From G942493375 sp942493375 (lineage in GTDB: Bacteria; Armatimonadota; UBA5829), in assembly GCA_942493375.1 (NCBI GenBank), contig OW818698.1, forward strand, positions 2,418,001 through 2,482,000: DNA of 64,000 nt. Reading direction: 5' to 3'. Positions 28,698 to 37,716 of the stretch are shown in pieces; position 1 is the first letter of the stretch; each line of letters opens with the position of its first letter. The notes beneath the pieces were generated by a model that had not been told where the DNA came from, did not search any database, and saw only the letters and a list, made by a program, of their open reading frames with translations. The translations under genes and the position numbers were made by a program.

Positions 28698-29153
28698 CTA
28701 TATAGCCTGCTTGCCGGACAGACTCTCGATTTCGATCTTGATAACCGCGGTTCGGTTCAACATTTCATCAGGAAACGTGAATTCCCTGTCAGAATACTGA
28801 GCCATTAGAAGGTCCAATGCTTTTCGCATGCTTTCGTAATCATCAAGAACCTGCGCTGTACCGGTGCCCATAACACTCTGGTATTTCATCCCCCAGCCGC
28901 AACCCTGTTCAGCTTCTATGATACCTAATGCTATATCGAACTCGAAGCAGACCTTGTTGTTCTTACGAATAATATCCAACTTCCGGCCTTCTTTTGCACA
29001 GTGTACATATAAAGCTTCGCCATCATATCCAAAACAGAGAGGCACAATATAAGGCTGCCCATCATCCGAAAACCCAATCCGCACAACCTGGCTGCGGCGG
29101 ATGATTGAATCTATTTCAGCTCTATCTTTAATCTCTTTTTCGCTTCTTCTCAT
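28698..29153 (-). CDS. PNPOx-like flavoprotein (NimA/pyridoxamine oxidase family)
   Basis: A 151-residue protein of the split-barrel FMN-binding family. It begins MRRSEKEIKD-AEID.II, as do the 5-nitroimidazole antibiotic resistance-like (Nim) proteins, and carries RIGFSDDGQPYIVPLCFGYD, LYVHCAKEGRKLD and NNKVCFEFDI, then a C-terminal TAVIKIEIESLSGKQA. Members bind FMN or heme and reduce small molecules; most have no proven substrate. It starts 6 bases after the stop of the 29160 gene, so it is cotranscribed with the four membrane-protein genes. Confidence 0.85.
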   Translation of the reverse strand: MRRSEKEIKDRAEIDSIIRRSQVVRIGFSDDGQPYIVPLCFGYDGEALYVHCAKEGRKLDIIRKNNKVCFEFDIALGIIEAEQGCGWGMKYQSVMGTGTAQVLDDYESMRKALDLLMAQYSDREFTFPDEMLNRTAVIKIEIESLSGKQAI

Positions 29154-29159
29154 TGATAT

Positions 29160-29927
29160 TCACCTGTATGGTATTGGAAAATAGGCTTTGAATTTTTGGT
29201 GTATTTGATAGTGTTTCTGCTTGTAATCAGCCCTGGAGATGATTTTATGTACATATTCTGTGGGTTCACTCGTATCTGTCCATCTGTTTAGCACTAAATT
29301 ATACTCTGATAAATGAATACGTCGACCGTTATAAATGTGGAAGTTACAATCTATAAATTTATGTCCTTTATGTCCATACCAAATATGCACATCCGCGGAA
29401 CCGATATATTCATACGGAACTCTCCAGTTACTTGATGGTATTATGCTGGTATGTATTATTGCTTTGTCTGTAAAGTAATAACAACTACTATAGGACAAAA
29501 GCACACATACTGCACTGATGAATGCAAAGATATATGATAGTCTGCCTGGTTTTCTGCAAATCTGAGGCAACCCATTGAGAAGAAACTCAGCTTGCTTTCG
29601 ACATGGTTCAACAACAGTATCAATCATCCAAATGACCACGCATCTGACTAGAAACTCAGACAAAACAGGCAGGGATAATACCCTTAGCCAATGTAAATCG
29701 GACAGAACATATACTGTTGATTTGCCCGGATTCAACCATGCAAATAAAGACCCGATTGGATCTATGAAAAGCATTAATGCAAACAACCAAATTGAACCTA
29801 CAAGAGGAATTGGGACGGCTATATCGACCCAACGTAAACGCCACCTATTGTCTCTGGATTGCCAACTAATATATTCTTCTATCTCCCAACGTTTAAGTCT
29901 TGGTTCCTGCTTTTTTTGTTTGGTCAT
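29160..29927 (-). CDS. Membrane protein of unknown function, PH-like tail (short paralogue)
   Basis: A 255-residue protein I do not recognise. It has an excellent AAAGGAGGT just before the ATG. Three to four hydrophobic segments (about 33-60, 75-100, 128-152) are followed by a soluble tail of about 100 residues. The tail aligns by pattern with the C-termini of the three genes upstream: a Y-x-Y-(I/F)-x-S-x turn (VPYEYIGSADVHIW) and then a strand pair ending NGRRIHLSEYN, comparable to FRDGEKISLSEQ in the 580-residue protein. This looks like a small bacterial PH/DUF304-type domain. It is part of a tight minus-strand operon. Function unknown. Confidence 0.7.
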   Translation of the reverse strand: MTKQKKQEPRLKRWEIEEYISWQSRDNRWRLRWVDIAVPIPLVGSIWLFALMLFIDPIGSLFAWLNPGKSTVYVLSDLHWLRVLSLPVLSEFLVRCVVIWMIDTVVEPCRKQAEFLLNGLPQICRKPGRLSYIFAFISAVCVLLSYSSCYYFTDKAIIHTSIIPSSNWRVPYEYIGSADVHIWYGHKGHKFIDCNFHIYNGRRIHLSEYNLVLNRWTDTSEPTEYVHKIISRADYKQKHYQIHQKFKAYFPIPYR

Positions 29928-29942
29928 ACTACCTCCTTTAAG

Positions 29943-31685
29943 CTATTCCGAATATGTGATCGGTACTTTAGTCTTTTGGCTGATGTATTGGATTGTGGTG
30001 GTGAGTTTCTTTCTTCGTTGACCGCGTAGTATCTGTTCTGAGAGACTGATTTTCTCTCCATCTCGAAATGATAATATGTACGTCGAGTAAGAAACCTTTT
30101 GATGATTTCCGCTGTCTCTAGATGGTTTCTGCTGGATTGAAGTTATATCAGAATAACTGTGCCTTTTTTCACTGATGGATAGGAACGGATTATCATAAAT
30201 CTGATTGCTTTCTATCCGCACATATGTATCCGTCACCAACACAGTTGCAGCCAGACTTATTGCTGTTAATATCCCAAAAATCCAACGATCCCGCTTGGAC
30301 ACCGGATAACCGTGAATGTGTAAAAGCTCGCTGGATTGAACCGGACACGAATAAGCTATCCTCTTTATAACAGGACTCAGTAATGCATGCACCAACACAC
30401 CAATGGGGATCATCATAGTCAAAGCGCATGCAAGTTGGGCTTCTGAATAATAATACAGAGTGCTTGAGCTAAATCGAATGGCAGCATATAAATATCCAAA
30501 AGGGTTCAACATACATAACATCGCGCCAAATATACCACTGAAAATGGGGGCTACTGCCAGATTGCTAATTCTCTTTAGGTTACTCTGAATTTCCACAGGT
30601 TGTGATGCGATGTATGCACGGGCAACTGATGCAGATTGTACCTTTTTCTTCTGCAGTTTTTTCCAGTCTGCATTTGCTGCAACGAACGTACTTGGATGTG
30701 GAACAGCTCGTGTAGTTCTCAGGTTGCGGACTACAGCCAGTCTCAGATCGTTGGCTTCAGGTGTGTTTGTATTCAATGGTAGCCAGATTACACGTTTTGG
30801 ATTATCAGCTTTAATCCAAAATTGCTCTTTGTTCGCACCGTAAGCTGTCACTTCATACCAATAGATAGTAACTTTTTCGAAAACCTTTTCGGCAACTATC
30901 TCGGAATCGGTAACTGATATATGGCGTGGTTTATGTGCAATGAACAGGAAGTATACCGGCAGCATTAAAGATAGCATGCAAAATGATAAAACAAGACCTC
31001 CGATTGCGTGACCTTCAGTAATACTGGAAATTTGAAAATATAATATCCCAACAAAAATCATCAGAGCGACTATAACCGAGGCGATAGCTCCACTGTATTT
31101 GCTTTCAACAGTATGCGGCACAGTTTCCGGGATTGCTTCCCATAAACCAAATTCCTCATCGTTCAGAATTTCATTGAAAACACGTCCGCGTTTTCTCATA
31201 TGCTGCCATATTGAAGCAGTCAGCAGACACCCATGCAACTTGCTTGCTGTATCGCTTATTTTAAATCTGAAGAAACCTGTAGTTGTGGTCAGTGTGATCC
31301 TGTCCCCCCAGTTCGCATCGTCCTTTCTGGAGACATCCAATATTTCTTCCCAGGGAATAACTCGTTTTCGAAGTAAAGCATATGCCAAAAAGCCTTCCCT
31401 GGATATACCATAGGTTGAATACGAAAATAGTATCCTGCCAACGATCCAGATCACACAAAATGACATTACAGCCATCAATGAAGTGATTCTGACCATTTGA
31501 TCACCATCCAGATAAGTGCGATATCTCAAATATGACCAGGTAATCAAAACTACTGGTACCAATATAAAACCCAGGTAACCAGCAACAAGTGCGGTTCTTT
31601 CAGCCAACTGAGGTTTAAGCTCCTCCAATCCCGGCAGATCAGGTAGGCTGGAGGGATCTGGCTGGATTGATTGTGAATCATTCAT
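29943..31685 (-). CDS. Membrane protein with three PH-like domains (long paralogue 1)
   Basis: A 580-residue protein of unknown function. It starts with a cytoplasmic Pro-rich leader (SLPDLPGLEELKPQL) shared with the upstream gene. The visible plan is a hydrophobic pair, a PH-like domain (REGFLAYALLRKRVIPWEEI), a second hydrophobic pair (about 205-265), a second PH-like domain (SEIVAEKVFEKVTIYWYEV), four further membrane segments (about 375-500) and a third PH-like domain (KRHSYSDITSIQQKP; SFRDGEKISLSE), closing with QYISQKTKVPI. Bacterial PH (DUF304/bPH2) domains typically flank membrane segments like this. GGAG precedes the ATG; the next gene begins 15 bases after the stop. Confidence 0.72.
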   Translation of the reverse strand: MNDSQSIQPDPSSLPDLPGLEELKPQLAERTALVAGYLGFILVPVVLITWSYLRYRTYLDGDQMVRITSLMAVMSFCVIWIVGRILFSYSTYGISREGFLAYALLRKRVIPWEEILDVSRKDDANWGDRITLTTTTGFFRFKISDTASKLHGCLLTASIWQHMRKRGRVFNEILNDEEFGLWEAIPETVPHTVESKYSGAIASVIVALMIFVGILYFQISSITEGHAIGGLVLSFCMLSLMLPVYFLFIAHKPRHISVTDSEIVAEKVFEKVTIYWYEVTAYGANKEQFWIKADNPKRVIWLPLNTNTPEANDLRLAVVRNLRTTRAVPHPSTFVAANADWKKLQKKKVQSASVARAYIASQPVEIQSNLKRISNLAVAPIFSGIFGAMLCMLNPFGYLYAAIRFSSSTLYYYSEAQLACALTMMIPIGVLVHALLSPVIKRIAYSCPVQSSELLHIHGYPVSKRDRWIFGILTAISLAATVLVTDTYVRIESNQIYDNPFLSISEKRHSYSDITSIQQKPSRDSGNHQKVSYSTYILSFRDGEKISLSEQILRGQRRKKLTTTIQYISQKTKVPITYSE

Positions 31686-31701
31686 TTGCTTCTCCGAATT
31701 G

Positions 31702-33459
31702 TTAGCGGCGGTCTATTATGTCTTTTATGGGAATGTTGATATTCTGGCTGATTGCGAAAATTGTAGTTTTTGGGGATTTGATGTTTACTTCACCGGAGCT
31801 ATCTCCCTCATTTGCGGTTATGGTGTATCCATCACGCATTATGATACTGTAATAACTCTCATATCTTCGATTATAGCTTTCAGTATATGTGATGTCCGAG
31901 ATATCATTGAACCCGTATGTTCTGACAAATGGCGGGAAGGGTAAGCCTGCCTGTATGCTGTTTTGCGTGATCATAAAACTGTTATTGAGACACAACAGGG
32001 ATACAATAATACTAAACACGGCAAGATAGATAAAAACTTTGCGCAGAGTGGGTGTCCATCCGGTAATGCTACCTATTTGTGCGATCTTCTGATTGTTGCT
32101 TGTAACACGATTTAAAAGAAAGAGTGAGAGTAACAGGGTGATTGAAAGGGTAGTAGTCAGCACTGCTATTACCGGATGATTTATATAGTAGCAAACAGAT
32201 CCTGTAACTTTGCACACTATGTTTTGGTAACCTATTAACATCACAAACATCATAGTTATGAAACTAACAACAAAGGGCATAACTACAAGATTATGAATCA
32301 AGCGTGAATGCGACTTGTCTTCATCGGTTGCTGAACGTAGATAACGTACTTCAGCATATGCAATATCCTGCACAGCGCCTTCATCTATCATCTTCTCATT
32401 GATATTATCAGGTGCAATCATATCAGGATGAAAGACTGCCAGTTTGGGATTGTTTAATCTGATGCAGCCAAGTATAAACCTGGTCAGCTGGTCATCTTGC
32501 TTGAGTTTCGATCTAAATGCCTCGGTATTTATCGGATTCCGGTGACTACGACTAGTGAAAAGCATAGCAAAAGATAAACTTACTATAACAAAACATCGCG
32601 ATGGATATGCAGCTGTAATTTGTGTACCTTCACCATTGGTTTTTATGTCAGTAGCTTCATTCCAGGTCATACTGACCTTGAACAATCCCTTATAACCCCA
32701 CATGCCACGATTATTAACATGCACCACGAATACAGGCATAATAAACGGTGCAAATAATCCACTGCCGATCATAAATGTCAGGAGAGGTAATACCAAAAGT
32801 GTTGGTGTCACATTACAAGTGCTGAAGAAAGTTACACCTGCCCAGACAATCACGACGCTACCAAGCATCATCACAAGGACGAGTGCATACCCCATAGGAT
32901 ATGGATACTGAGTTTTGGTTGGTAATTCAACCGGAGTCCAGAAACTGAGTTCCTGTTGCAAAAGCGTGATCCCATTTGATTTGTGGTATTTTCTCAGGTG
33001 CTGCCATATGGATGCGACCAGCCTGCAATACTGCATTCTCTCATTAGACCTGCTGTATCGAATTACAATTGACTCCTGAGCTGTACCTAGCTTAATCTCA
33101 TCTTTGCCATCCTTGCTTTTTGTGCGAGTGGCGCTGGTAATATCATTCCAGGAGTAGTGTTTCCTCCCAAATCGGGACTTAATAACTAGTCCTTCGGGTA
33201 TGGTTCTATATTCCAGATAGTTGGTCTTCCGTTTATAGAGTAACCAGCCACCTATCAAAACCATTAACCCGCAATACATTTCAAGATCCAGTAATGCAAT
33301 GTTCTTATATACAGCCGCGATAATAACGGCATGTATAACAGACAGCAGGCAGTAGACGATAGCGTACGGGACCATTTCACCTATTCGGTAAAAGGCTGTT
33401 TCCAATCCTGGTAAATCAGGTAACGTGGAGGGACCTATATGCTGTGTGTTATCTGTCAT
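31702..33459 (-). CDS. Membrane protein with three PH-like domains (long paralogue 2)
   Basis: A 585-residue protein with the same layout as its downstream neighbour, though much diverged. The leader is STLPDLPGLETAF, and the first PH-like domain is clearest (PEGLVIKSRFGRKHYSWNDI, then IVIRYSRSNERMQYCRLVAS). The shared IWQHLRKY / IWQHMRKR segment after domain one supports common descent. Membrane segments lie about 32-80, 195-260, 375-440 and 475-500. The third PH-like domain holds YGFNDISDITYTES and SIIMRDGYTI, and the protein ends ISQNINIPIKDII. No enzyme motif is visible. Possibly a sensor or scaffold at the membrane; that is a guess. Confidence 0.72.
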   Translation of the reverse strand: MTDNTQHIGPSTLPDLPGLETAFYRIGEMVPYAIVYCLLSVIHAVIIAAVYKNIALLDLEMYCGLMVLIGGWLLYKRKTNYLEYRTIPEGLVIKSRFGRKHYSWNDITSATRTKSKDGKDEIKLGTAQESIVIRYSRSNERMQYCRLVASIWQHLRKYHKSNGITLLQQELSFWTPVELPTKTQYPYPMGYALVLVMMLGSVVIVWAGVTFFSTCNVTPTLLVLPLLTFMIGSGLFAPFIMPVFVVHVNNRGMWGYKGLFKVSMTWNEATDIKTNGEGTQITAAYPSRCFVIVSLSFAMLFTSRSHRNPINTEAFRSKLKQDDQLTRFILGCIRLNNPKLAVFHPDMIAPDNINEKMIDEGAVQDIAYAEVRYLRSATDEDKSHSRLIHNLVVMPFVVSFITMMFVMLIGYQNIVCKVTGSVCYYINHPVIAVLTTTLSITLLLSLFLLNRVTSNNQKIAQIGSITGWTPTLRKVFIYLAVFSIIVSLLCLNNSFMITQNSIQAGLPFPPFVRTYGFNDISDITYTESYNRRYESYYSIIMRDGYTITANEGDSSGEVNIKSPKTTIFAISQNINIPIKDIIDRR

Positions 33460-33482
33460 TGGATAATGTCCTAACTTAAAGA

Positions 33483-34184
33483 TTAGGGAGTTATTGGCAC
33501 ATTGGACTGTTGGCTGACGTATTGCAAAGCCTCGTCTAACCTTTGTCGATCATCTTCAAACATCGATCTACCAGAAAGAATGATGCTGTCCCCATTACGA
33601 AAACCAATATTGTAAATATAATACTGTATTTTTGAAGAATTGTTTTTTGTGACTGGTTCCTGTGTGATTGAACTTAACTGATCAAATCCATACATCATTC
33701 TTTGTGTTGCAAAAAGCCTGTTGAAACAGATATCTTGCCTATCAATCATATAGTAACTGTTTACATTGAAGATGATCATTATAAGGCTTAGAACAGATAT
33801 AACATGCAGCGTAACTCGTCCATATCGAATATTAAATAATGGGTTCAAGCTTTTCAGTTCATTCCACTCTTCCTGTGAATTCGCTGTTAGCTTGCTGATG
33901 AATGGTTTTACTATAGACTGAGTAACAAAGAACACCAGGGGCATTGGCAATATGAGATTTAGAAATGGATGAGGAGAATAATGAAATATTGTATTGGGAG
34001 TCGAATGAACCAGTGCAGAAAGTTTCCACATCGGGTCTAAGGCCATTGAAAACAATCCGAAAAACACTGCCATAATTAAGGGCAGTTGAAGAAGATAATA
34101 AGCAGAGTTGAGATTTTGGCGGACATCAATGGGCAAAGACGCAAGATAGTCTTGTATTATTTCTCGTGTATTGGATCTTAGCAT
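33483..34184 (-). CDS. Membrane protein, C-terminal-half paralogue of the PH-like family
   Basis: A 233-residue protein from ATG 34184, chosen because GAGGT lies nine bases ahead and the 46 codons further upstream run into repeat B and carry no similarity. It matches only the C-terminal half of the 580-residue neighbour: QDYLASLPIDVRQNL aligns with RAYIASQPVEIQSNL, followed by four membrane segments and one PH-like domain (YGFDQLSSITQEP; IGFRNGDSIILSG), ending QYVSQQSNVPITP. It is either a truncated duplicate or the ancestral single-domain form. It is the first gene of the five- to six-gene minus-strand operon. Confidence 0.7.
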   Translation of the reverse strand: MLRSNTREIIQDYLASLPIDVRQNLNSAYYLLQLPLIMAVFFGLFSMALDPMWKLSALVHSTPNTIFHYSPHPFLNLILPMPLVFFVTQSIVKPFISKLTANSQEEWNELKSLNPLFNIRYGRVTLHVISVLSLIMIIFNVNSYYMIDRQDICFNRLFATQRMMYGFDQLSSITQEPVTKNNSSKIQYYIYNIGFRNGDSIILSGRSMFEDDRQRLDEALQYVSQQSNVPITP

Positions 34185-34284
34185 CACATCATTACCTCGG
34201 TTTCTGTTGAATAATCTATTATTTGAATTGTGTGTTTTGTTGGATAGTGCGAATAACAGCCAACGCACATTAGTAATCAGACTA

Positions 34285-34330
34285 TGCTTTCGACCGACAG
34301 AGGACAAAAGCGAGGCTTTCACGAATAATG
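34285..34330 (+). repeat. Dispersed hairpin repeat B, copy 2
   Basis: Reads tgctttcgaccgacag...aaaagcgag...gaataatg on the plus strand and matches the minus strand of 21996-22043. Outer sequences (atagtgc at about 34243-34251 and gcactat at 34332-34338) could close a larger stem. It overlaps the rejected upstream extension of the preceding gene. Confidence 0.55.
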
Positions 34331-34361
34331 TGCACTATTCAACTCAGTAGCCGTAGACTTT

Positions 34362-36332
34362 CTATTTCAACATTATCGCCTCAATCGAATGCGGCGGGAT
34401 TTTGAGTTCTACTTCCATTTTTTCAGGTTTCTTTGAACGGTTGGCCCAGTCTTCATGTCTCAAGCTTATGTGTTTTATTATCTCGTTATCCTTCGGATTG
34501 AGGAATAAGATGCGGTCTGGCAGGAGAGTTGATCTAATGCCATCGGGAGTGTTATCGATCAAAGGAGCATTTTTGTAGTTCTTGCCGAAGTCGGAGAGGT
34601 GGTAGGTTAGATGCGTGGCGGCGTCTACCAGCAGGTCTGTCTGGTTGCCTTTGACCGGGATCTGGATCACCAGACCTTTACTCACTTTACGGACGCACGA
34701 TGCGGCTACTTTCTGCCAGTCGAATTTTCCGTTTGTCTGCACATCTGACAGGTTTGGAAGTTGCCTGGGAACCAAAGACTTCCAAAGGGATTTATCACCC
34801 TCTACGGTCTCCACATTACCCAGATCGCATGTCAACAATACACCGCCGTTCTTTACCCAGTTTGTGATCTTGCACAGAGAAAAGGCTTCGGTGACATTTC
34901 CCATTACATATGCCAGCACCCGGTAATTTTTCAATGCGCCGTCTCTGGCCAGGAACTCATCTACTACATCATAGTCAAAGCGGTCACGGCCTTTTTCTCC
35001 CAGCATATAGGAATCGATAGGGTAATTGTTGGCACCGGAGTGCAGGCGGTGGTCTATTGTGGGGTTGAATATTGCGAAATCAACAACAGGCATTGCACCG
35101 GTCATGTGATCCTTGTATACACTCAGTTTGTCCCGGGCAGCATCCAGGTTTTGCGGGTATTCAAAATAGACCTGAACTCCGTTTGAGACATCGCTCCAGA
35201 CTCTGGCAACTTCGGCATCCGGTGAGACATCTCCCGGCGGTTCGGTGTAGTAGGGACAACCGTAGAAATGAGAAGCAGTGGAGACGCGCTTCAGGCCATA
35301 GTATGAAACATTTCCTGGTGTCTGTAACGCCAACCCGATCTGTTTTGCCATTTTTGGTGTAGCTGAGTAGTCGTTGCCAAATCTGGTATCTTCGGATGCA
35401 TAACCAACACTGACAATCATCGGAGTTTTCGGGTAGAACTCCCGCATTAACGAGGTCAGCTTGGGGACAAACCGTAACCATTCGCTGTAATACCATTCAA
35501 TAAAATCCAACCACCCGCGGCGGTCGGTTGCTTTACCGGACTCCCTGGCGATAGTTGCAGACTTATCATCGGTAAGGTCGGGATAAGTAACATCATTCCA
35601 ATTATCAAATGACGTCCCCCAGCGCTTGTTTAGTGACTTCAGACTCTTGAAACGCTGCCGCATCTGAGCCCGGAAATCTGCACGAGCGTATGGATCTCCA
35701 CACCAGTAACCAGGATGAGCATGCTTTTGCGGTACCAGCCAACTGGTCATTGCAGCAGGATAGCCGATCTCACCATAATCAGAGGGTGTAGCAATACGGA
35801 TCCAGTCTACTTTGGTTCCCATTGCCTTGTACTGGGCTGAATAGAAGTTCCGGTAGATATCCCAAATATTCGGAGCCCAGGGTGACAGCTGCATGAGTTT
35901 TTCACCGTGTTCAGCACACTGGTAAGGCACAAACTCCGGGGATTCAATGAACCATTTGGGAGGAAAATGCACCCATGCAAAGAAGATATAGCCAAACCCC
36001 GCAGCATGCAGAAGGTCAGCATTCTTTTCGTAAAGGCTGAAGTCCCACTTGCCCCTCTGAGCTTCTGCTATTATCCATGCCTGGTAGTCGCAGTCAGCAA
36101 AGCAGGATATCCTCTTGAGCTGCTCTATATGCTCCGGGCTTGCCCAATCATTGGCAGCAACAGGCCCATTGCTGGTACCAGCTTCCATCATAAACCGGGT
36201 TACGCTCAGGTTTCCTGTATAGAACGGAATCTTCGTGGGACCGATAGGGGGCATGTCATCTGCTCCAACACAGGGAGTAGAGAAGCATATTGCGACAAAC
36301 AGCATCAATATTCTAATGTGAAATGTGTTCAT
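34362..36332 (-). CDS. Exported GH42-like beta-galactosidase-type protein
   Basis: A 656-residue protein with a signal peptide (about 1-24, cleavage near CVGA-DD). The barrel has features of GH42/GH-A enzymes: an opening EHIEQLKRISCFADCDYQAW, then FGYIFFAWVHFPPKWF, the strand DWIRIATPSDYGEIGYP where the acid/base is expected, SLNKRWGTSFDNWNDVTYP as in GH42 proteins, and VQVYFEYPQNLDA where the nucleophile strand lies. A Rossmann-like trimerisation-type domain follows (RVLAYVMGNVTEAF; VKNGGVLLTCDLGN) and a short C-terminal sandwich. No Shine-Dalgarno is evident before its ATG. Acts on glycan outside the cytoplasm; sugar specificity unknown. Confidence 0.75.
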   Translation of the reverse strand: MNTFHIRILMLFVAICFSTPCVGADDMPPIGPTKIPFYTGNLSVTRFMMEAGTSNGPVAANDWASPEHIEQLKRISCFADCDYQAWIIAEAQRGKWDFSLYEKNADLLHAAGFGYIFFAWVHFPPKWFIESPEFVPYQCAEHGEKLMQLSPWAPNIWDIYRNFYSAQYKAMGTKVDWIRIATPSDYGEIGYPAAMTSWLVPQKHAHPGYWCGDPYARADFRAQMRQRFKSLKSLNKRWGTSFDNWNDVTYPDLTDDKSATIARESGKATDRRGWLDFIEWYYSEWLRFVPKLTSLMREFYPKTPMIVSVGYASEDTRFGNDYSATPKMAKQIGLALQTPGNVSYYGLKRVSTASHFYGCPYYTEPPGDVSPDAEVARVWSDVSNGVQVYFEYPQNLDAARDKLSVYKDHMTGAMPVVDFAIFNPTIDHRLHSGANNYPIDSYMLGEKGRDRFDYDVVDEFLARDGALKNYRVLAYVMGNVTEAFSLCKITNWVKNGGVLLTCDLGNVETVEGDKSLWKSLVPRQLPNLSDVQTNGKFDWQKVAASCVRKVSKGLVIQIPVKGNQTDLLVDAATHLTYHLSDFGKNYKNAPLIDNTPDGIRSTLLPDRILFLNPKDNEIIKHISLRHEDWANRSKKPEKMEVELKIPPHSIEAIMLK

Positions 36333-36468
36333 AAAAAGGAATTCGACACGGCTGGTAATAAACCTTCTAACGTGTGAGTAAATGGGTGTAGAAGCGCTGG
36401 TAATGTGTTATGTTTAGGGGTGTAAATATCCCTCCAGGTTAGCTACCTGGAAGGACTATTATGCTACT

Positions 36469-37500
36469 CTATTGGAGCGGGTTCAGGTTGTATATGAATG
36501 TTCTTCCGCTTCCTTCGCTTACTGAAATCGAGCGCACTTGCTGGGTATCCGGGACACTAAAGACCCATCTAAACTGTAGTTCCTTGTTTGGATTTATCTC
36601 TGCTTTCAGGTCCTGGTCTTTGTTTACATAGAAGACTTCCTCTCCCCAGGGAATCCCAAGTTCATTAACAGCTACCAGCACCGGTTTGAATGTCGACCAA
36701 TCGAAAGAGTGTTTCTTGAATATCACATTTTTTGCCGTGCCTTTGACGATCAGATAACGATATCCCTCTTTTGGAGCCTGATTTCTAAATGGTGCAGTAG
36801 AAAAGACAGCGCTATCGATTTTGGCGTGCAGTTCACCGAAAGGATAGTATTTTCCCATTTGAGCTGGAACTATTTCTAAGGCGGATGATTTTGTGAAGTC
36901 ACGTGGATCTGCTATGTAATCAGGAAGTGGTGTGGCTTTATGTTGTATGTCATATCTCAGTGCCTGTTTATCCAACGATTGAAATATCAGATTTGGAATC
37001 TCACCTTGTGCCGGGACAAGTATGGCTGTATAGAGCATGATCTTCTGTGCGGGCTTCAGATATGCTCTGCCTATTGCATGTGTCGACTCGACCGCTACAT
37101 CCTGTAAATATCTCCAGTTGACGTTGCTGGAATCAACAGCAAAAATGTTCATCGATGACCAGTTTACATAACGAACACTTGGTACACAGTTCTGCAGTGT
37201 GTAGTGAATGATTAGAAGCTTCTCATTGGATTTAGGAGTGATTATGCTGTTTCCAAATCTGATAGGTTCAACTGAATATTGAAGCTTGTTGAGGGTAACA
37301 TTGATTGGGTCTCTATTGCCCAGCACATAGGTCACACCCAATTTAGCATGACTACCATTTAGCAGTTTTGTGCCCATAACGACCGTATTCGGCAGCTTTT
37401 TTACGGTTGTCTTTTTCACTGCAGACATAACTGGAACAACGCAGGACACAAATGCCAAGGCTAGAATTGTACATATCATCGCTTGTGAGACATTTTTCAT
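36469..37500 (-). CDS. Secreted protein of unknown function with two DUF4352-like sandwiches
   Basis: A 343-residue exported protein (signal peptide about 1-27, PVMSA-VK). Two similar beta-sandwich segments, about 50-175 and 210-340, each begin with an extended strand and contain a 'K-x-L-I-I/V-x-Y/G-T' strand (KLLIIHYTLQNCVPS; YRYLIVKGTAKNVIF) as in DUF4352-type immunoglobulin-like domains. No catalytic motif is visible. It starts divergently from the CBM9-GH123 gene, with 216 bases between them, and may share its regulation. I do not recognise a specific function. Confidence 0.6.
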   Translation of the reverse strand: MKNVSQAMICTILALAFVSCVVPVMSAVKKTTVKKLPNTVVMGTKLLNGSHAKLGVTYVLGNRDPINVTLNKLQYSVEPIRFGNSIITPKSNEKLLIIHYTLQNCVPSVRYVNWSSMNIFAVDSSNVNWRYLQDVAVESTHAIGRAYLKPAQKIMLYTAILVPAQGEIPNLIFQSLDKQALRYDIQHKATPLPDYIADPRDFTKSSALEIVPAQMGKYYPFGELHAKIDSAVFSTAPFRNQAPKEGYRYLIVKGTAKNVIFKKHSFDWSTFKPVLVAVNELGIPWGEEVFYVNKDQDLKAEINPNKELQFRWVFSVPDTQQVRSISVSEGSGRTFIYNLNPLQ

Positions 37501-37648
37501 CTTTTTATCCTTATGCTTTTACATATAAGCCAATTTTTATAGTTAATACTCCATAAGTATATCCATCAGTAGCTTGCTCGAAACAATCACACAAGCTCTA
37601 TGCATTCCCAATAGAGTCAGAATGAGACTTTGCTGACCTCAGGTATTC

Positions 37649-37678
37649 TTGCATATCATCTCGTTGTTTCCGTATAAT
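37649..37678 (+). promoter_or_regulatory. Promoter of the CBM9-GH123-discoidin gene
   Basis: TTGCAT at 37649-37654 and a perfect TATAAT at 37673-37678 are separated by 18 bases. A start near 37685 gives a leader containing AGGAGA at 37701-37706 ahead of the GTG at 37717. Confidence 0.6.
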
Positions 37679-37716
37679 AACCCGACTAATAGTTCAAATC
37701 AGGAGAATCAATTATA

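Noticed and set aside
34185..34322. 46 extra N-terminal codons for the short PH-like membrane protein
   Set aside because: They cover repeat B and show no similarity to the paralogues; ATG 34184 has a ribosome site.
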